A stretch of 35,957 nt of DNA from NCBI RefSeq assembly GCF_003611465.1, contig NZ_RAXV01000038.1, positions 1-35,957 of the forward strand. Direction: 5' to 3'. Source of the DNA: Acinetobacter tianfuensis (GTDB taxonomy: Bacteria; Pseudomonadota; Gammaproteobacteria; Pseudomonadales; Moraxellaceae). The position numbers and the translations under genes are program-made. Within the stretch, counting starts at the first letter, position 1; the number at the start of each line of letters is the position of its first letter. The notes beneath the pieces are model-generated. The model did not search any database, was not told the origin of the DNA, and was given only the letters and a program-made list of their open reading frames with translations. Shown here piece by piece: positions 1 through 8,604 of this stretch.

Positions 1-36
1 GCTTGATGTTTCAGATACAGCCGAACGGCGTTGCCA

Positions 37-741
37 TTAATATTGAAGCTGGCTGAACCATTGCTGAAAAATATGGCTGGCTTGGACTTCTAGTGCAGGC
101 GCATAGCGTAAATTGTCTGCCCGTAAATTTGGAATATTGATATTTGCTTGGCGTAATTCAGCCGTATGTCCAATAAGCCATTTTTCTAGACTCTCGGACA
201 TGACTTCGATGTGAAATTGCAGAGCAAGGACATGCTTTTCTATTGTAAAAGCTTGATTCGGGTAATGCTCTGAGCTGGCGAGCAAGACGGCTTCATCCGG
301 CAGTTCAAATGTATCGCCATGCCAATGCAAAACAGGTATGTCTGCCAGCGGGGCAAGCAGGCTGTTTGGATGCTCTGTCAGGCTGAGGCGGCTCCAGCCA
401 ATTTCTTTGACATGGCCTGAATATACTTTAGCGCCTAACGCATGGGCAATGAGCTGAGCGCCTAAACAAATACCTAAAGTCGGCAGTTTTTTTTCCAAAC
501 GCACTTTAAGTAAGTTTATTTCTTCTTGCAAGAAGGGATAGTCATCTGTTTCATATACCCCAATTGGGCCGCCTAAAATAATGGTCAGCCCTTCATATTC
601 AAATGCTTTCTTTAAATTGTCTGCGCCAGCTTCAAAATAACGTATGCGGTAACCAAGGCTATAGCAGGTATCTTCCAAACTGCCCAAATCTTCAAAAGAT
701 AAATGCTGTACTGCGTAAATAGTATCTGGAAATGCGGACAT
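37..741 (-). CDS. Class I glutamine amidotransferase (GMP-synthase-like GATase domain protein)
   Basis: A stand-alone 234-residue glutamine amidotransferase. The nucleophile elbow GICLGAQ puts the catalytic Cys near residue 92, and LQFHIEV supplies the His (about 177) and Glu (about 179) of the triad. An oxyanion-type ILGGPIGVY segment lies near residues 55-63. Such free-standing class I GATases hydrolyse glutamine, or related gamma-glutamyl compounds, and deliver ammonia to a partner. No synthetase partner is visible here, so the substrate is unknown. The ATG at 741 has only a weak ribosome site. The gene is divergent from the small gene at 1074 and its 3' end lies close to the window edge. 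A gamma-glutamyl hydrolase role is possible. The family call is firm; the specific function is not. Confidence 0.85.
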   Translation of the reverse strand: MSAFPDTIYAVQHLSFEDLGSLEDTCYSLGYRIRYFEAGADNLKKAFEYEGLTIILGGPIGVYETDDYPFLQEEINLLKVRLEKKLPTLGICLGAQLIAHALGAKVYSGHVKEIGWSRLSLTEHPNSLLAPLADIPVLHWHGDTFELPDEAVLLASSEHYPNQAFTIEKHVLALQFHIEVMSESLEKWLIGHTAELRQANINIPNLRADNLRYAPALEVQASHIFQQWFSQLQY

Positions 742-1073
742 AGCGCGGACCTGAATTGAAGGAGGCTTTTAATTTAGCTTGCCTTGGATAAATTGCAAAT
801 GAAAGTTCAGTCATGGGGTGTGATTTTAGCTGTGAACACTGAGCAGCAGCGGCTTTGCGGCAATTTTGCAATACATTCTTTAGATGATGTGAATAAAAAC
901 AGTCGTATGCAGAAGCATTGGTTTCTGTGACAGGATAGCGGATATTTGGGCAAATTCCTAAAATGGCACTTCAATGCTAATATTGACTGATGCAGTCACA
1001 GCTGTTGCTTGACGCAGTAGTTTAAAATAACTATAAATATATGAATAGTAATATAAAAATAGAGATTGGCGAT
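742..1073. other. Divergent intergenic region
   Basis: This stretch separates the amidotransferase (-) from the small gene beginning at 1074 (+). It holds the promoter listed at 1009-1037. I see no convincing ORF, RNA gene or terminator in the rest. Confidence 0.5.
1009..1037 (+). promoter_or_regulatory. Sigma70 promoter for the DUF1871-like gene
   Basis: TTGACG (1009-1014) and TATAAA (1032-1037) are separated by 17 bp. Transcription would begin near 1043-1045. That is downstream of the first in-frame ATG at 1041, so this promoter argues for a later translation start. Confidence 0.6.
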
Positions 1074-1364
1074 ATGCGTATGGATGTGGAGCAGAATCGC
1101 AATGCGCGTTTATTGCATGCGATTCATAAAATATTACTGAAGGAATGGGACCCGTTAGGTATTAGCGCTAGACCAGCTATGCGTGATGAATATGATGAAT
1201 ATTTACCCAAAATATTTATGTATATTCAGCAGGATGCCAGTGAGTCTGAAATTTTTGAATATTTATGGCGTGTAGAGACTGTTATTTTAGAAAAGCGGGG
1301 CAATAAAGCTCATACAGCGCGTATTGCATCTAAACTCAAACATATTTCATTAAGCGATTCTTGA
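1074..1364 (+). CDS. Small conserved protein, DUF1871/YugE-like
   Basis: A soluble protein of 96 residues from this start. The pattern KEWDPLGI...DEYDEYLPKI, followed by a helix ending in EYLWRVE, resembles the small DUF1871 (YugE-like) proteins, whose function I do not know. There is no signal peptide or membrane segment. The frame is open from an ATG at 1041. However, the promoter -10 box ends at 1037, so a transcript would start just after that ATG, and 1074 (or the ATG at 1080) is more likely. Neither start has a good ribosome site. It appears monocistronic, with no obvious terminator after it. The gene is real by codon pattern and promoter; the family assignment is from memory of the motif. 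Confidence 0.65.
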   Translation: MRMDVEQNRNARLLHAIHKILLKEWDPLGISARPAMRDEYDEYLPKIFMYIQQDASESEIFEYLWRVETVILEKRGNKAHTARIASKLKHISLSDS

Positions 1365-1751
1365 TGCGCTGCATAAAAACTGCATTTCTAAATAGAAAAG
1401 GACGCTTGCCACTGCATTATTGACAGCAGGGGCTTGATATAGACTGCCGTCACTGATCTTATTTAAGCGCTTTTGTAATTTGTATTTCATATGTTTCGTG
1501 CATTTAACAATGCTGAAATTTTATGATCAACGTGTTTTGCGGTATGGAGCATTCAGCATCGGTTTATTTCATGCACAGCGCTTCAAACCCATAATTCCTT
1601 TGTGTTGAGGCCTTTTGCATCACAAATGCAGGGGATGTATAGATATCTTTGACGGCAGCATAATTCTTACAATTTTTTCTCTGAAAACTTTATGAAAAAT
1701 AGTGCTTAGGTTAAGATGAGCCATCTTTTAGCAGAAGCATTTTGAAGAACT
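1365..1751. other. Intergenic region upstream of cysS
   Basis: A 387-bp stretch without a supported gene. It contains the candidate cysS promoter at 1615-1643. No strong terminator follows the small gene upstream, and no RNA gene fold was recognised. Confidence 0.5.
1615..1643 (+). promoter_or_regulatory. Candidate cysS promoter
   Basis: TTGCAT (1615-1620), a 17-bp spacer, then TATAGA (1638-1643). This would give a leader of about 100 nt before cysS. It is the best pair I could find in the gap and is not unique proof. Confidence 0.4.
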
Positions 1752-3173
1752 ATGCAGCCTTTTGTTCTATATAACTCAGAGCAACGAAAAAAAGTTGAAT
1801 TTGTCCCTCGTAAAGAAGGTCATATCGATATGTATGTCTGCGGCATGACCGTTTACGACTACTGTCATATCGGTCACGCTCGAGTAATGGTTGCATTTGA
1901 CTATATTATCCGCTTCCTGCGCAGCCAAGGCTGGAATGTAAAATACGTCCGCAACATTACAGACATTGACGATAAAATTATTAAGCGCGCAAATGAAAAT
2001 GGCGAAAGCATTACTGCTTTAACGGACCGTTTTATTCAAGCGATGAATGAAGATGCGGAAAATCTTGGCTGTTTGCATCCGGATGAAGCGCCTCGCGCTA
2101 CTGAATACATCAGCCAAATGCAAAATATGATTGGCACATTGGTCGATAACGGTACTGCTTATCCATCAAATAATGGCGATGTATATTTCCAAGTCGATAA
2201 GTTTGCTAAATATGGCCGCTTATCAGGCCGTAAGCTTGAAGATATGCAGGCGGGCGCATCTGAACGCGTGGATGTGGAAGTTGAGAAAAAACACCCGTTT
2301 GACTTTGTGCTGTGGAAACATGCCAAAGCAGATGAACCGTCTTGGGCTTCACCGTGGGGCAATGGCCGTCCGGGCTGGCACATTGAATGTTCAGCAATGT
2401 CCACATGCTGCTTAGGCAACCATTTTGATATTCATGGCGGCGGTTCAGACTTAACCTTTCCGCATCATGAAAATGAAATTGCCCAGTCAGAAGCGGCAAC
2501 AGGTGAGCAGTATGTCAACTACTGGATGCATGTGGGCTTTATTAATGTTGACGGCGAAAAAATGTCGAAGTCGCTTGGCAACTTCTTCACCATTCGCGAT
2601 GTAATGGATAAGTTTCATCCTGAAGTCATCCGCTACTTTATTGTGTCTTCACACTACCGCAGCCCTGTGAATTTCTCTGATGTTGCCTTAAAAGAAGCAA
2701 AATCTGCGCTTTCACGTTTTTATCATTCATTTAAAGCATATCAAGCTGTATATGGTGAAGCTGCTTCTGCATTATTGGATGAAGCGCTGGTTGAACGTTT
2801 TAATGCTGCAATGCGTGATGATTTCAACACAGCAGAAGCCATTGCCGTACTCTTTGAAATCAACAAAGCATTAAACAGTGCAGTAAAAGATGAACAGGCT
2901 GAGCAAGCAGCTGTTTACTATGCGACATTACGCCACTTGACCAATATTCTAGGTTTGGTACAGCATAATGTAGATGATTTCCTGAAGTCAGATATTGGTC
3001 AGGAAGCATTGGGCCTAACAGCTGAGCAAATTGAAGATTTAATTCAGCAGCGTAAAGATGCGAAAAAAGACAAAGACTTTGCGAAAGCGGATGGCATCCG
3101 TCAGTCATTGCTGGATCAAGGCGTAGTATTGGAAGATACCCGTCAGGGTACACTGTGGCGGCGTGCTGATTAA
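1752..3173 (+). CDS. cysS: Cysteinyl-tRNA synthetase
   Basis: Cytoplasmic class I aminoacyl-tRNA synthetase that charges tRNA-Cys with cysteine using ATP. Its 473 residues are normal for the family. It shows the N-terminal [10 protein letters not shown] stretch with the zinc-ligand Cys near residue 30, the ATP-binding HIGH motif (about 39-42), the WHIECSAMS zinc-site segment near 210, and the KMSKS loop near 270. A helical anticodon-binding C-terminal part follows. The ATG at 1752 precedes MQPFVLYNS, typical of the family start, although the ribosome site is weak. The gene stands alone, with a tRNA-Gly gene under its own promoter 64 bp downstream. No anomalies. Confidence 0.97.
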   Translation: MQPFVLYNSEQRKKVEFVPRKEGHIDMYVCGMTVYDYCHIGHARVMVAFDYIIRFLRSQGWNVKYVRNITDIDDKIIKRANENGESITALTDRFIQAMNEDAENLGCLHPDEAPRATEYISQMQNMIGTLVDNGTAYPSNNGDVYFQVDKFAKYGRLSGRKLEDMQAGASERVDVEVEKKHPFDFVLWKHAKADEPSWASPWGNGRPGWHIECSAMSTCCLGNHFDIHGGGSDLTFPHHENEIAQSEAATGEQYVNYWMHVGFINVDGEKMSKSLGNFFTIRDVMDKFHPEVIRYFIVSSHYRSPVNFSDVALKEAKSALSRFYHSFKAYQAVYGEAASALLDEALVERFNAAMRDDFNTAEAIAVLFEINKALNSAVKDEQAEQAAVYYATLRHLTNILGLVQHNVDDFLKSDIGQEALGLTAEQIEDLIQQRKDAKKDKDFAKADGIRQSLLDQGVVLEDTRQGTLWRRAD

Positions 3174-3197
3174 TTCAGCAGTTGTGCCAATAGGGTG

Positions 3198-3225
3198 TTG
3201 ACACTTTTTTGAAACACTCTATAAT
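3198..3225 (+). promoter_or_regulatory. Consensus sigma70 promoter of tRNA-Gly
   Basis: A perfect TTGACA (3198-3203) and a perfect TATAAT (3220-3225) are separated by 16 bp, with the tRNA beginning 12 bp later. Such near-ideal promoters are usual for stable RNA genes. Confidence 0.85.
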
Positions 3226-3237
3226 GCACATCACATT

Positions 3238-3313
<76 letters not shown>

Positions 3314-3320
3314 AAATTTA

Positions 3321-3354
3321 AAAAACCTTAGTTTACGAACTAAGGTTTTTTTTT
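3321..3354 (+). terminator. Rho-independent terminator of tRNA-Gly
   Basis: The 10-bp stem AACCTTAGTT (3324-3333) / AACTAAGGTT (3338-3347) with a TACG loop is followed by a T run. Confidence 0.9.
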
Positions 3355-3392
3355 GCGTAAAATTGTTAAAACAGTGTTCCAAGCTCTAAAAG

Positions 3393-3414
3393 TTGAACAT
3401 TTATAAACGTTCAA
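3393..3414. promoter_or_regulatory. 22-bp near-perfect palindrome, operator-like
   Basis: TTGAAC (3393-3398) and GTTCAA (3409-3414) flank the AT core TTTATAAA. Ten of eleven base pairs match across the dyad. It covers the place where the -35 box of the kdsD promoter should be, just upstream of the extended -10 at 3427-3435. A repressor or activator site fits, but no regulator can be named. Confidence 0.4.
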
Positions 3415-3426
3415 TTTCTTGAGATA

Positions 3427-3435
3427 TGCTAAAAT
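3427..3435 (+). promoter_or_regulatory. Extended -10 promoter for the kds-lpt cluster
   Basis: TGCTAAAAT is an extended -10 (TGn plus TAAAAT) with no good -35 hexamer at the expected position. It lies 77 bp before the kdsD start and next to the 3393-3414 palindrome, which suggests regulator-assisted transcription. Confidence 0.4.
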
Positions 3436-3511
3436 AGCCAAAATTATTCTTAGTTTATGAGAACAGCTCTGACCAATCTTCAGGGCATGAGCGAATAAAG
3501 GTACAAAGACT

Positions 3512-4504
3512 TTGAATCCACCAAATATGCCTAATCCTATCGATTTTCAAAAAGTCGCCCTCGAAACATTGAGCGTTGAACGTAATGCTTTAGATGTTTT
3601 GGCCAAAGAAATAGACGAGCGTTTTACTCAAGCCTGTGAAATTATTTTGCAGTGTAAAGGCCGTCTGGTTATTACGGGTATGGGTAAGTCTGGCCATATT
3701 GGCCGCAAAATGGCTGCCACCTTTGCGTCTACAGGTACGCCATCGTTCTTTATGCACCCGGGTGAAGCTGGGCATGGCGATTTAGGCATGCTGGTAAGCG
3801 GTGACGTGCTCATTGCAATCTCAAACTCCGGCAAAAGTGATGAGATTATGATGCTTATGCCTTTAATTAAGCATTTAGGTGTGCCGCTGATTACCATTAG
3901 CCGTGATGACCGTGGCCCTATGCCTCAAAATGCAGATGTTGCTTTAACTTTAGGCCCTGTTGAAGAGGCTTGTCCATTAGGTCTAGCGCCAACCTCAAGC
4001 ACGACAGCAACATTGGCTTTGGGTGACGCTTTAGCTGTTGCTTTGCTGGATGCGCGCGGCTTTACGTCTGACGATTTTGCCCGCTCTCATCCTGCAGGAG
4101 CATTAGGCAAGCGCTTGCTGCTGCATGTAAAGCATTTAATGCATATGGGGCCTGATTTGCCTAAAGTCGCTCCAGAAACGCCAATGAATAAGGTGCTGTA
4201 TGAAATTTCAAATAAGCGTCTAGGTTTAACAACTATTGTGGATGCTGATGATAAGTTATTAGGTATTTTTACTGATGGCGATTTACGCCGTCTGATTGAT
4301 AAGCAGCAAGGTTTTGATGTGAATCTGCCTGTGTCTGAAGTGATGATTCAGCATCCAGCGACGATTTCAAAAGAGGAGCGGGCGGTAGAAGCGCTTGAGC
4401 AGATGAATGCAAAAAAAATTAATCAATTTGTTGTTGTTGATGATGAAAATACCGTAATTGGTGTAATTAGCATGCATGATTTGATTCAGGCTGGGGTAAA
4501 TTAA
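3512..4504 (+). CDS. kdsD: D-arabinose-5-phosphate isomerase
   Basis: Converts ribulose 5-phosphate to arabinose 5-phosphate, the first step of Kdo synthesis for the lipo-oligosaccharide inner core. It has an N-terminal SIS sugar-isomerase domain (about residues 35-170, with GMGKSGHIGRKMAATFASTG and HPGEAGHGDLGM) and two C-terminal CBS domains (about 205-330, with GIFTDGDLRR and GVISMHDL). The length of 330 is normal. The frame opens with TTG at 3512, about 10 nt after the ribosome site AAGG at 3498-3501. An ATG at 3527 lacks a ribosome site, so TTG is preferred. It leads the kds-lpt cluster, with kdsC starting 3 bp after its stop. Confidence 0.93.
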   Translation: MNPPNMPNPIDFQKVALETLSVERNALDVLAKEIDERFTQACEIILQCKGRLVITGMGKSGHIGRKMAATFASTGTPSFFMHPGEAGHGDLGMLVSGDVLIAISNSGKSDEIMMLMPLIKHLGVPLITISRDDRGPMPQNADVALTLGPVEEACPLGLAPTSSTTATLALGDALAVALLDARGFTSDDFARSHPAGALGKRLLLHVKHLMHMGPDLPKVAPETPMNKVLYEISNKRLGLTTIVDADDKLLGIFTDGDLRRLIDKQQGFDVNLPVSEVMIQHPATISKEERAVEALEQMNAKKINQFVVVDDENTVIGVISMHDLIQAGVN

Positions 4505-4507
4505 TAA

Positions 4508-5047
4508 ATGGCATCTTATGTATTATTAGAGCAGGCGCGTCATATTCAAGCGCTTGTGCTCGATGTCGACGGTATTTTAAGTGATGGTTTTGTCACGCTG
4601 ACGAACTCTGGCGATGAAATCAAATCTTTCGATATTCGTGACGGTTTAGGCATGAAGCTTGTACAGCAAGCTGGCATTAAGGTCATTATTATTACAGGCC
4701 GTAAAAGCAATATTGTCGAAAAACGCATGTCAGATCTTGGTGTCGACTTAGTTTTTCAAGGCCGTGAAGATAAAGGCACAGCGCTGCGTGAAGCATGCGC
4801 TCAGTTAAATGTGAATCCAGAAGATTGTCTGTATATGGGTGATGACTGGCCTGATTTGTCTGCTTTTGCAATTGCGGGCATGAAAGTGACAGTGCCAAAT
4901 GGCCATGTTGAGGTTCGCCGCCGCGCAGATTTAGTAACTCAGGCAATGGGCGGCCGAGGTGCGGTGCGTGAAATTTGCGATATGCTTTTAATGTCGAAAG
5001 GTGTTTATCTGGAGCTGCTTGAAAAATTTGCAAGCGCACCTCATTAA
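4508..5047 (+). CDS. kdsC: 3-deoxy-D-manno-octulosonate 8-phosphate phosphatase
   Basis: A HAD-superfamily phosphatase that removes phosphate from Kdo-8-phosphate to give Kdo. Motif I DVDGILSDG places the nucleophile and acid Asp at residues 19 and 21. The motif II region is IIITGRKS, and motif III is GDDWPDLSAF, which binds the metal. At 179 residues it is close to the family norm of about 180-190 and has no cap domain, as expected. It starts 3 bp after kdsD, so the two are co-transcribed and probably translationally linked, and lptC follows after 39 bp. Confidence 0.93.
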   Translation: MASYVLLEQARHIQALVLDVDGILSDGFVTLTNSGDEIKSFDIRDGLGMKLVQQAGIKVIIITGRKSNIVEKRMSDLGVDLVFQGREDKGTALREACAQLNVNPEDCLYMGDDWPDLSAFAIAGMKVTVPNGHVEVRRRADLVTQAMGGRGAVREICDMLLMSKGVYLELLEKFASAPH

Positions 5048-5086
5048 TAACTTAATAATTCAGTAAATTTGGATTAAATCCCGCTT

Positions 5087-5635
5087 ATGGATACAAAAGT
5101 TTTATATGTTACTGCTATTGCAATTGCAGCTGTAAGCGGCGGTTATTACTATTACAGCGGAAAAGGCAATAAGCTTCAGGCTGAATCGTCTAGAAGCATG
5201 AATTATTCTGCGAAAAATATATATCTTACGCAGACAGATGAATACGGCAAGCTGCATGTGCGGGCAACTGTGGATGAATTGCAGCAAGATTTACAGCAAA
5301 AAACGACGAAGTTAACAAATCTAAACGTGTCTTCATACAAAGACGGCGAAGTTGATGCCACTTTTTTTGCTAAAAAAGCAAATGGTTACAATGACAATGA
5401 AAAAGTCATTTTACAAGATCAGGTCAAAGCCACGAAGCTGATGGACACAGGGAAAATGGAGTTCCAAACGGATGAGCTCACCGCTTTCCCAAAAACGAGA
5501 GAACTGGAAACGCAGCAAAAAGTGCTGGTACAGTCACCGCAGGCAGAATTTGTGAGCAATGGTCTGAAAGCAAATTTAAACAATGGTCAGTACGAATTTT
5601 TTAATATTCGAGGAAAGTATGAACCTAAATCTTAA
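5087..5635 (+). CDS. lptC: LPS export protein LptC
   Basis: Inner-membrane bitopic protein that passes lipo-oligosaccharide from the LptB2FG transporter to LptA. An N-terminal anchor (about residues 4-25, VLYVTAIAIAAVSGGYYYYSG) is followed by a periplasmic beta-jellyroll-type region with the family-like MNYSAKNIYLTQTDEYGKL. Its 182 residues compare with about 190 in E. coli. Sequence conservation is low, so the assignment leans partly on position between kdsC and lptA. No strong ribosome site precedes 5087. Its 3' end overlaps the lptA start by 17 bp. Confidence 0.87.
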   Translation: MDTKVLYVTAIAIAAVSGGYYYYSGKGNKLQAESSRSMNYSAKNIYLTQTDEYGKLHVRATVDELQQDLQQKTTKLTNLNVSSYKDGEVDATFFAKKANGYNDNEKVILQDQVKATKLMDTGKMEFQTDELTAFPKTRELETQQKVLVQSPQAEFVSNGLKANLNNGQYEFFNIRGKYEPKS

Positions 5636-6185
5636 ACAGCATATGTCAAAAGTTTTGTTCTTAAAGGCCGCATTATTAGGTTCATTCGCGCTTGCTTCAG
5701 CGGGTGTATTTGCTTTGCCGTCTGACCGCAGTCAGCCGATTTCATTGGTTGCCGACCGTGCAACATTTAATGAAAAAACAGGTATCACGACGTATTCAGG
5801 CAACGTCATTATTGAGCAGGGCACAATGAAATTGCAGGCTGCCTCAATTGTGGCTAATTTGAACAGCCGTAAAGAAATTAGCGTGATTACCGCCTCTGGC
5901 GGCCCTGCGCGTTTTCAGCAAAAAACAGATCCAGCAAAAGGCCCGGCAAAAGGTCAAGCACAGAAGATTATTTACAATGCCGAATCAGGCATTATTACTT
6001 TATCCGGCAATGCATTATTGGAGCAAGATGGTGCAAGTATTAAGGGCGCAACACTTAAATACAGCATGAATAAAGGTGATATTGTGGCTGAAGGCACACC
6101 GAATAACACAGGTTCTGAAAATGGCCGTGTGAAAATTGTGATTCCGCCATCAAGCTCTAAGTCATTTCCGGGAGCGCGTGATTAA
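5619..6185 (+). CDS. lptA: Periplasmic LPS-bridge protein LptA
   Basis: Periplasmic OstA-like protein that polymerises into the bridge carrying lipo-oligosaccharide across the periplasm. A signal peptide with a hydrophobic core near residues 12-30 probably ends at VFA. The mature part has OstA features such as [19 protein letters not shown] and the second repeat-like [15 protein letters not shown]. The frame is open from 5583, but the ATG at 5619 is chosen because GAGGA (5610-5614) precedes it and it yields a proper signal peptide, giving 188 residues. It overlaps lptC by 17 bp and its stop overlaps the lptB start (TAATG), so translation is coupled. Confidence 0.92.
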   Translation: MNLNLKQHMSKVLFLKAALLGSFALASAGVFALPSDRSQPISLVADRATFNEKTGITTYSGNVIIEQGTMKLQAASIVANLNSRKEISVITASGGPARFQQKTDPAKGPAKGQAQKIIYNAESGIITLSGNALLEQDGASIKGATLKYSMNKGDIVAEGTPNNTGSENGRVKIVIPPSSSKSFPGARD

Positions 6186-6925
6186 TGGATCAGCCAAAGC
6201 CGCAAACGCTATGCATTAAGCATTTAGCAAAGAATTACAGCAAGCGCTGGGTTGTAAAAGATGTGTCTTTCAGCATGCAGAGCGGCCAAATTGTGGGTTT
6301 GCTTGGGCCAAATGGCGCAGGAAAAACGACCAGTTTCTATATGGTTGTCGGGCTGGTGCGAATGGACAAAGGCGAAATTCATTTAGATGATTTAGATTTG
6401 TCTGATTTAGCCATGCATGAGCGTGCGCGTAAAGGTATTGGCTATCTGCCGCAGGAAGCCTCAATTTTTCGAAAATTGACGATCTCGGAAAATATCATGT
6501 CAATTTTGGAAACTCGGAAAGATTTAACCAAAGCGCAGCGTAAACAGCGGCTCGCAGAACTGCTGGCCGATTTCAAAATTACCCATATTAAAGATTCATT
6601 AGGCATGAGTGTTTCGGGCGGTGAGCGCCGCCGTGCTGAGATCGCGCGTGCGCTGGCAGCTGATCCGAAATTCATGCTTTTGGACGAGCCTTTTGCGGGT
6701 GTCGATCCAATTTCTGTAGGTGATATTAAGGATATTATTACAACATTAAAAGACCGCGGAATTGGTGTTTTAATCACCGACCATAATGTGCGTGAAACCC
6801 TTGCAATTTGTGAGCATGCGTATATTGTAAGTGAAGGGGCTGTGATCGCAGAGGGTGCGCCGCAGGAAATTTTAGAAAATGAGATTGTTAGAAAAGTGTA
6901 TCTTGGTGACGATTTCATTGCTTAA
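6185..6925 (+). CDS. lptB: LPS export ABC transporter ATPase LptB
   Basis: Cytoplasmic ATPase of the LptB2FG complex that powers extraction of lipo-oligosaccharide from the inner membrane. It has all the ABC motifs: Walker [10 protein letters not shown] near residue 40, a Q-loop near YLPQEASIF, signature SGGERRR near 145, Walker [14 protein letters not shown] near 165 and H-loop ITDHN near 198. The 246 residues are normal. The start codon overlaps the lptA stop by 1 bp. A strong terminator follows at once. In E. coli rpoN follows lptB; here it does not. Confidence 0.96.
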   Translation: MDQPKPQTLCIKHLAKNYSKRWVVKDVSFSMQSGQIVGLLGPNGAGKTTSFYMVVGLVRMDKGEIHLDDLDLSDLAMHERARKGIGYLPQEASIFRKLTISENIMSILETRKDLTKAQRKQRLAELLADFKITHIKDSLGMSVSGGERRRAEIARALAADPKFMLLDEPFAGVDPISVGDIKDIITTLKDRGIGVLITDHNVRETLAICEHAYIVSEGAVIAEGAPQEILENEIVRKVYLGDDFIA

Positions 6926-6931
6926 AATCAC

Positions 6932-6978
6932 AAAACCCCAAAAAAATGTGATGAAGGTCATTGTTTTGGGGTTTTTTT
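6932..6978 (+). terminator. Terminator after lptB
   Basis: AAAACCCCAAAA (6932-6943) pairs with the stretch ending GGGGTTTT (6964-6975). The loop contains a minor AATG/CATT pairing, and a run of T follows. It closes the kds-lpt unit. Confidence 0.85.
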
Positions 6979-7107
6979 GTTATTACAATAAAAACAATAA
7001 TTCTGTAAAACGATAATAATCATTGCTGTTAACTATACACTTGATTAAAAAAAACATAATTTGCGCAGAACTGCCGCTTGAAGAATAAGGACTGGGGCGT
7101 TTTATAA

Positions 7108-8604
7108 ATGATAAGTAAAAGAGGTAGCTTTGCTATCCTATTGCTGCCATTGTCAATTTGCATGGCTCATGCGGATTCAGCAAGCAAAGGATATTTCAAC
7201 TCTTTTAAAGACGGAGTTAGTCAGTTATTTGTGCCAAAACCGACACATTCCGCCGATAAAATTGATATTTCTGAACTTAGTAAATTTCCATTAGATACTT
7301 CAAAGGTCTCAGAACTCCCTGTGGTTGGCCGGGCTGACACAGCGCCGCTGTCTTCATATGGCAATGCCATACCGAAACAGCTGGGCATTATTGACGCTGT
7401 GCATATTGCCGTGCAGCGCCGTCCAGAAATTACACAAAGTATTGCTTCTGTTTCTGAACAGGTTTCCAACATTGATTTAGCCCGATCTCAATATTATCCT
7501 CAGCTTTCGGGCGGGGTCAGTACGGCTGATTTAACATCAGGTGAACGCGGCCGGCAAGTGGTGTCATTAGATGCGACACAGATGCTGTATGACTTTGGCA
7601 AAGTGAAAAGCAGTGTCAATATTGCCGAAGCGCGGATGCTGCAGCAGCAGGCAGAAGTTTTAGTCAGTTTAGATCGAGTTTCTTATGATGTTGCCAGCGC
7701 CATTATCAATGTAAAACGCTATCAGGAAATCACACGGATTGCCCATCAGCAAATTAAAGGCATTGGGCGCATTGCGGAAATTGCTAATTTACGTGCAAAA
7801 GCAGGTATCAGCAGTCAGGCGGACCCTATTCAGGCGCAGTCGAATTTGGAAGCGGCGCAGTCTAATTTAGTGGTGCAGGAAACACAGCTGAAACAATATG
7901 AACAGCGTCTTAGAACACTTTTGGGCTTTAATGTTTCTAATGTGGCTTGGAGTATTCCAGATGCATTGGTGACAAGAGCTGAATTGTATGCAGAGCCAGA
8001 TTTTACTAAGGTTCCAAACTTAATGATGGCGCTGTCAGCTGTGGAAGTTGCTAAATACCAAAAAAAACAGGCGAAGCTCAGCGCATATCCGACTATTAAT
8101 GTCAGAGGCAGTTTAAGCCAAGCCATTAATGGTAAAAATCCAAACAATAATGAAGATGACGGTTTTTATAATTCCATCATGCTTGAGGCCTCGAGCAATT
8201 TCTATCAGGGCGGCGCAATTGCTGCGCAAACTAGAGCTGCCAGTTATGCAGAAGAAGCGGCGCGGGCTCAGGTAAATACCTCATATTTAGATGTATTGGA
8301 TCAGGTTCGGCTGATTCGTGAACAAGTTGAAAATAAAAAGCGTCAAATGTCGATATTGGTACAGCGCAGGGAAACAACGGTAAGAACGAAAGAACTTTAC
8401 CAAGAACAATACAAACTAGGAACACGTACTGTTGTGGACTTATTGAACGCCGAGCAGGCAATCCACAGCGCCGCCCAAGAGATCGTTTCTAATCAATACG
8501 ATATCTATTCAGCGCTTGCGCAATATATTCAAGTCACTGGGCGTTCACGCGATACATATGAACTTAATAATATGACTATTCAGGGGTTTGAAGTCCAGCC
8601 ATGA
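7108..8604 (+). CDS. TolC-family outer-membrane channel of a type I secretion system (LapE-like)
   Basis: Outer-membrane factor forming the exit duct of the exporter encoded just downstream. A Sec signal peptide (about 1-22) ends near AHA. An acidic, Pro-rich linker leads into two OEP repeats of long helices and short beta segments (about 95-290 and 310-480). Examples are AVQRRPEITQSIASVSEQ in the first and YQEQYKLGTRTVVDLLNAEQ in the second, the latter being the typical TolC-family G-x-x-x-x-x-D-L-L-N-A pattern. The 498 residues are usual. The ATG at 7108 begins 183 bp after lptB. Its stop overlaps the next start by 4 bp (ATGA). The secretion-linked role is inferred from the operon. Confidence 0.9.
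   Translation: MISKRGSFAILLLPLSICMAHADSASKGYFNSFKDGVSQLFVPKPTHSADKIDISELSKFPLDTSKVSELPVVGRADTAPLSSYGNAIPKQLGIIDAVHIAVQRRPEITQSIASVSEQVSNIDLARSQYYPQLSGGVSTADLTSGERGRQVVSLDATQMLYDFGKVKSSVNIAEARMLQQQAEVLVSLDRVSYDVASAIINVKRYQEITRIAHQQIKGIGRIAEIANLRAKAGISSQADPIQAQSNLEAAQSNLVVQETQLKQYEQRLRTLLGFNVSNVAWSIPDALVTRAELYAEPDFTKVPNLMMALSAVEVAKYQKKQAKLSAYPTINVRGSLSQAINGKNPNNNEDDGFYNSIMLEASSNFYQGGAIAAQTRAASYAEEAARAQVNTSYLDVLDQVRLIREQVENKKRQMSILVQRRETTVRTKELYQEQYKLGTRTVVDLLNAEQAIHSAAQEIVSNQYDIYSALAQYIQVTGRSRDTYELNNMTIQGFEVQP

Noticed and set aside
6442..6918. 158-residue open frame opposite lptB
   Set aside because: A shadow of a well-supported ABC ATPase gene; its Ser/Arg-rich composition is typical of antisense translation.
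7009..7027. Fur-box-like GATAATAATCATT upstream of the TolC-like gene
   Set aside because: Only about 12 of 19 positions match the consensus by my count, which is common by chance in AT-rich spacers.
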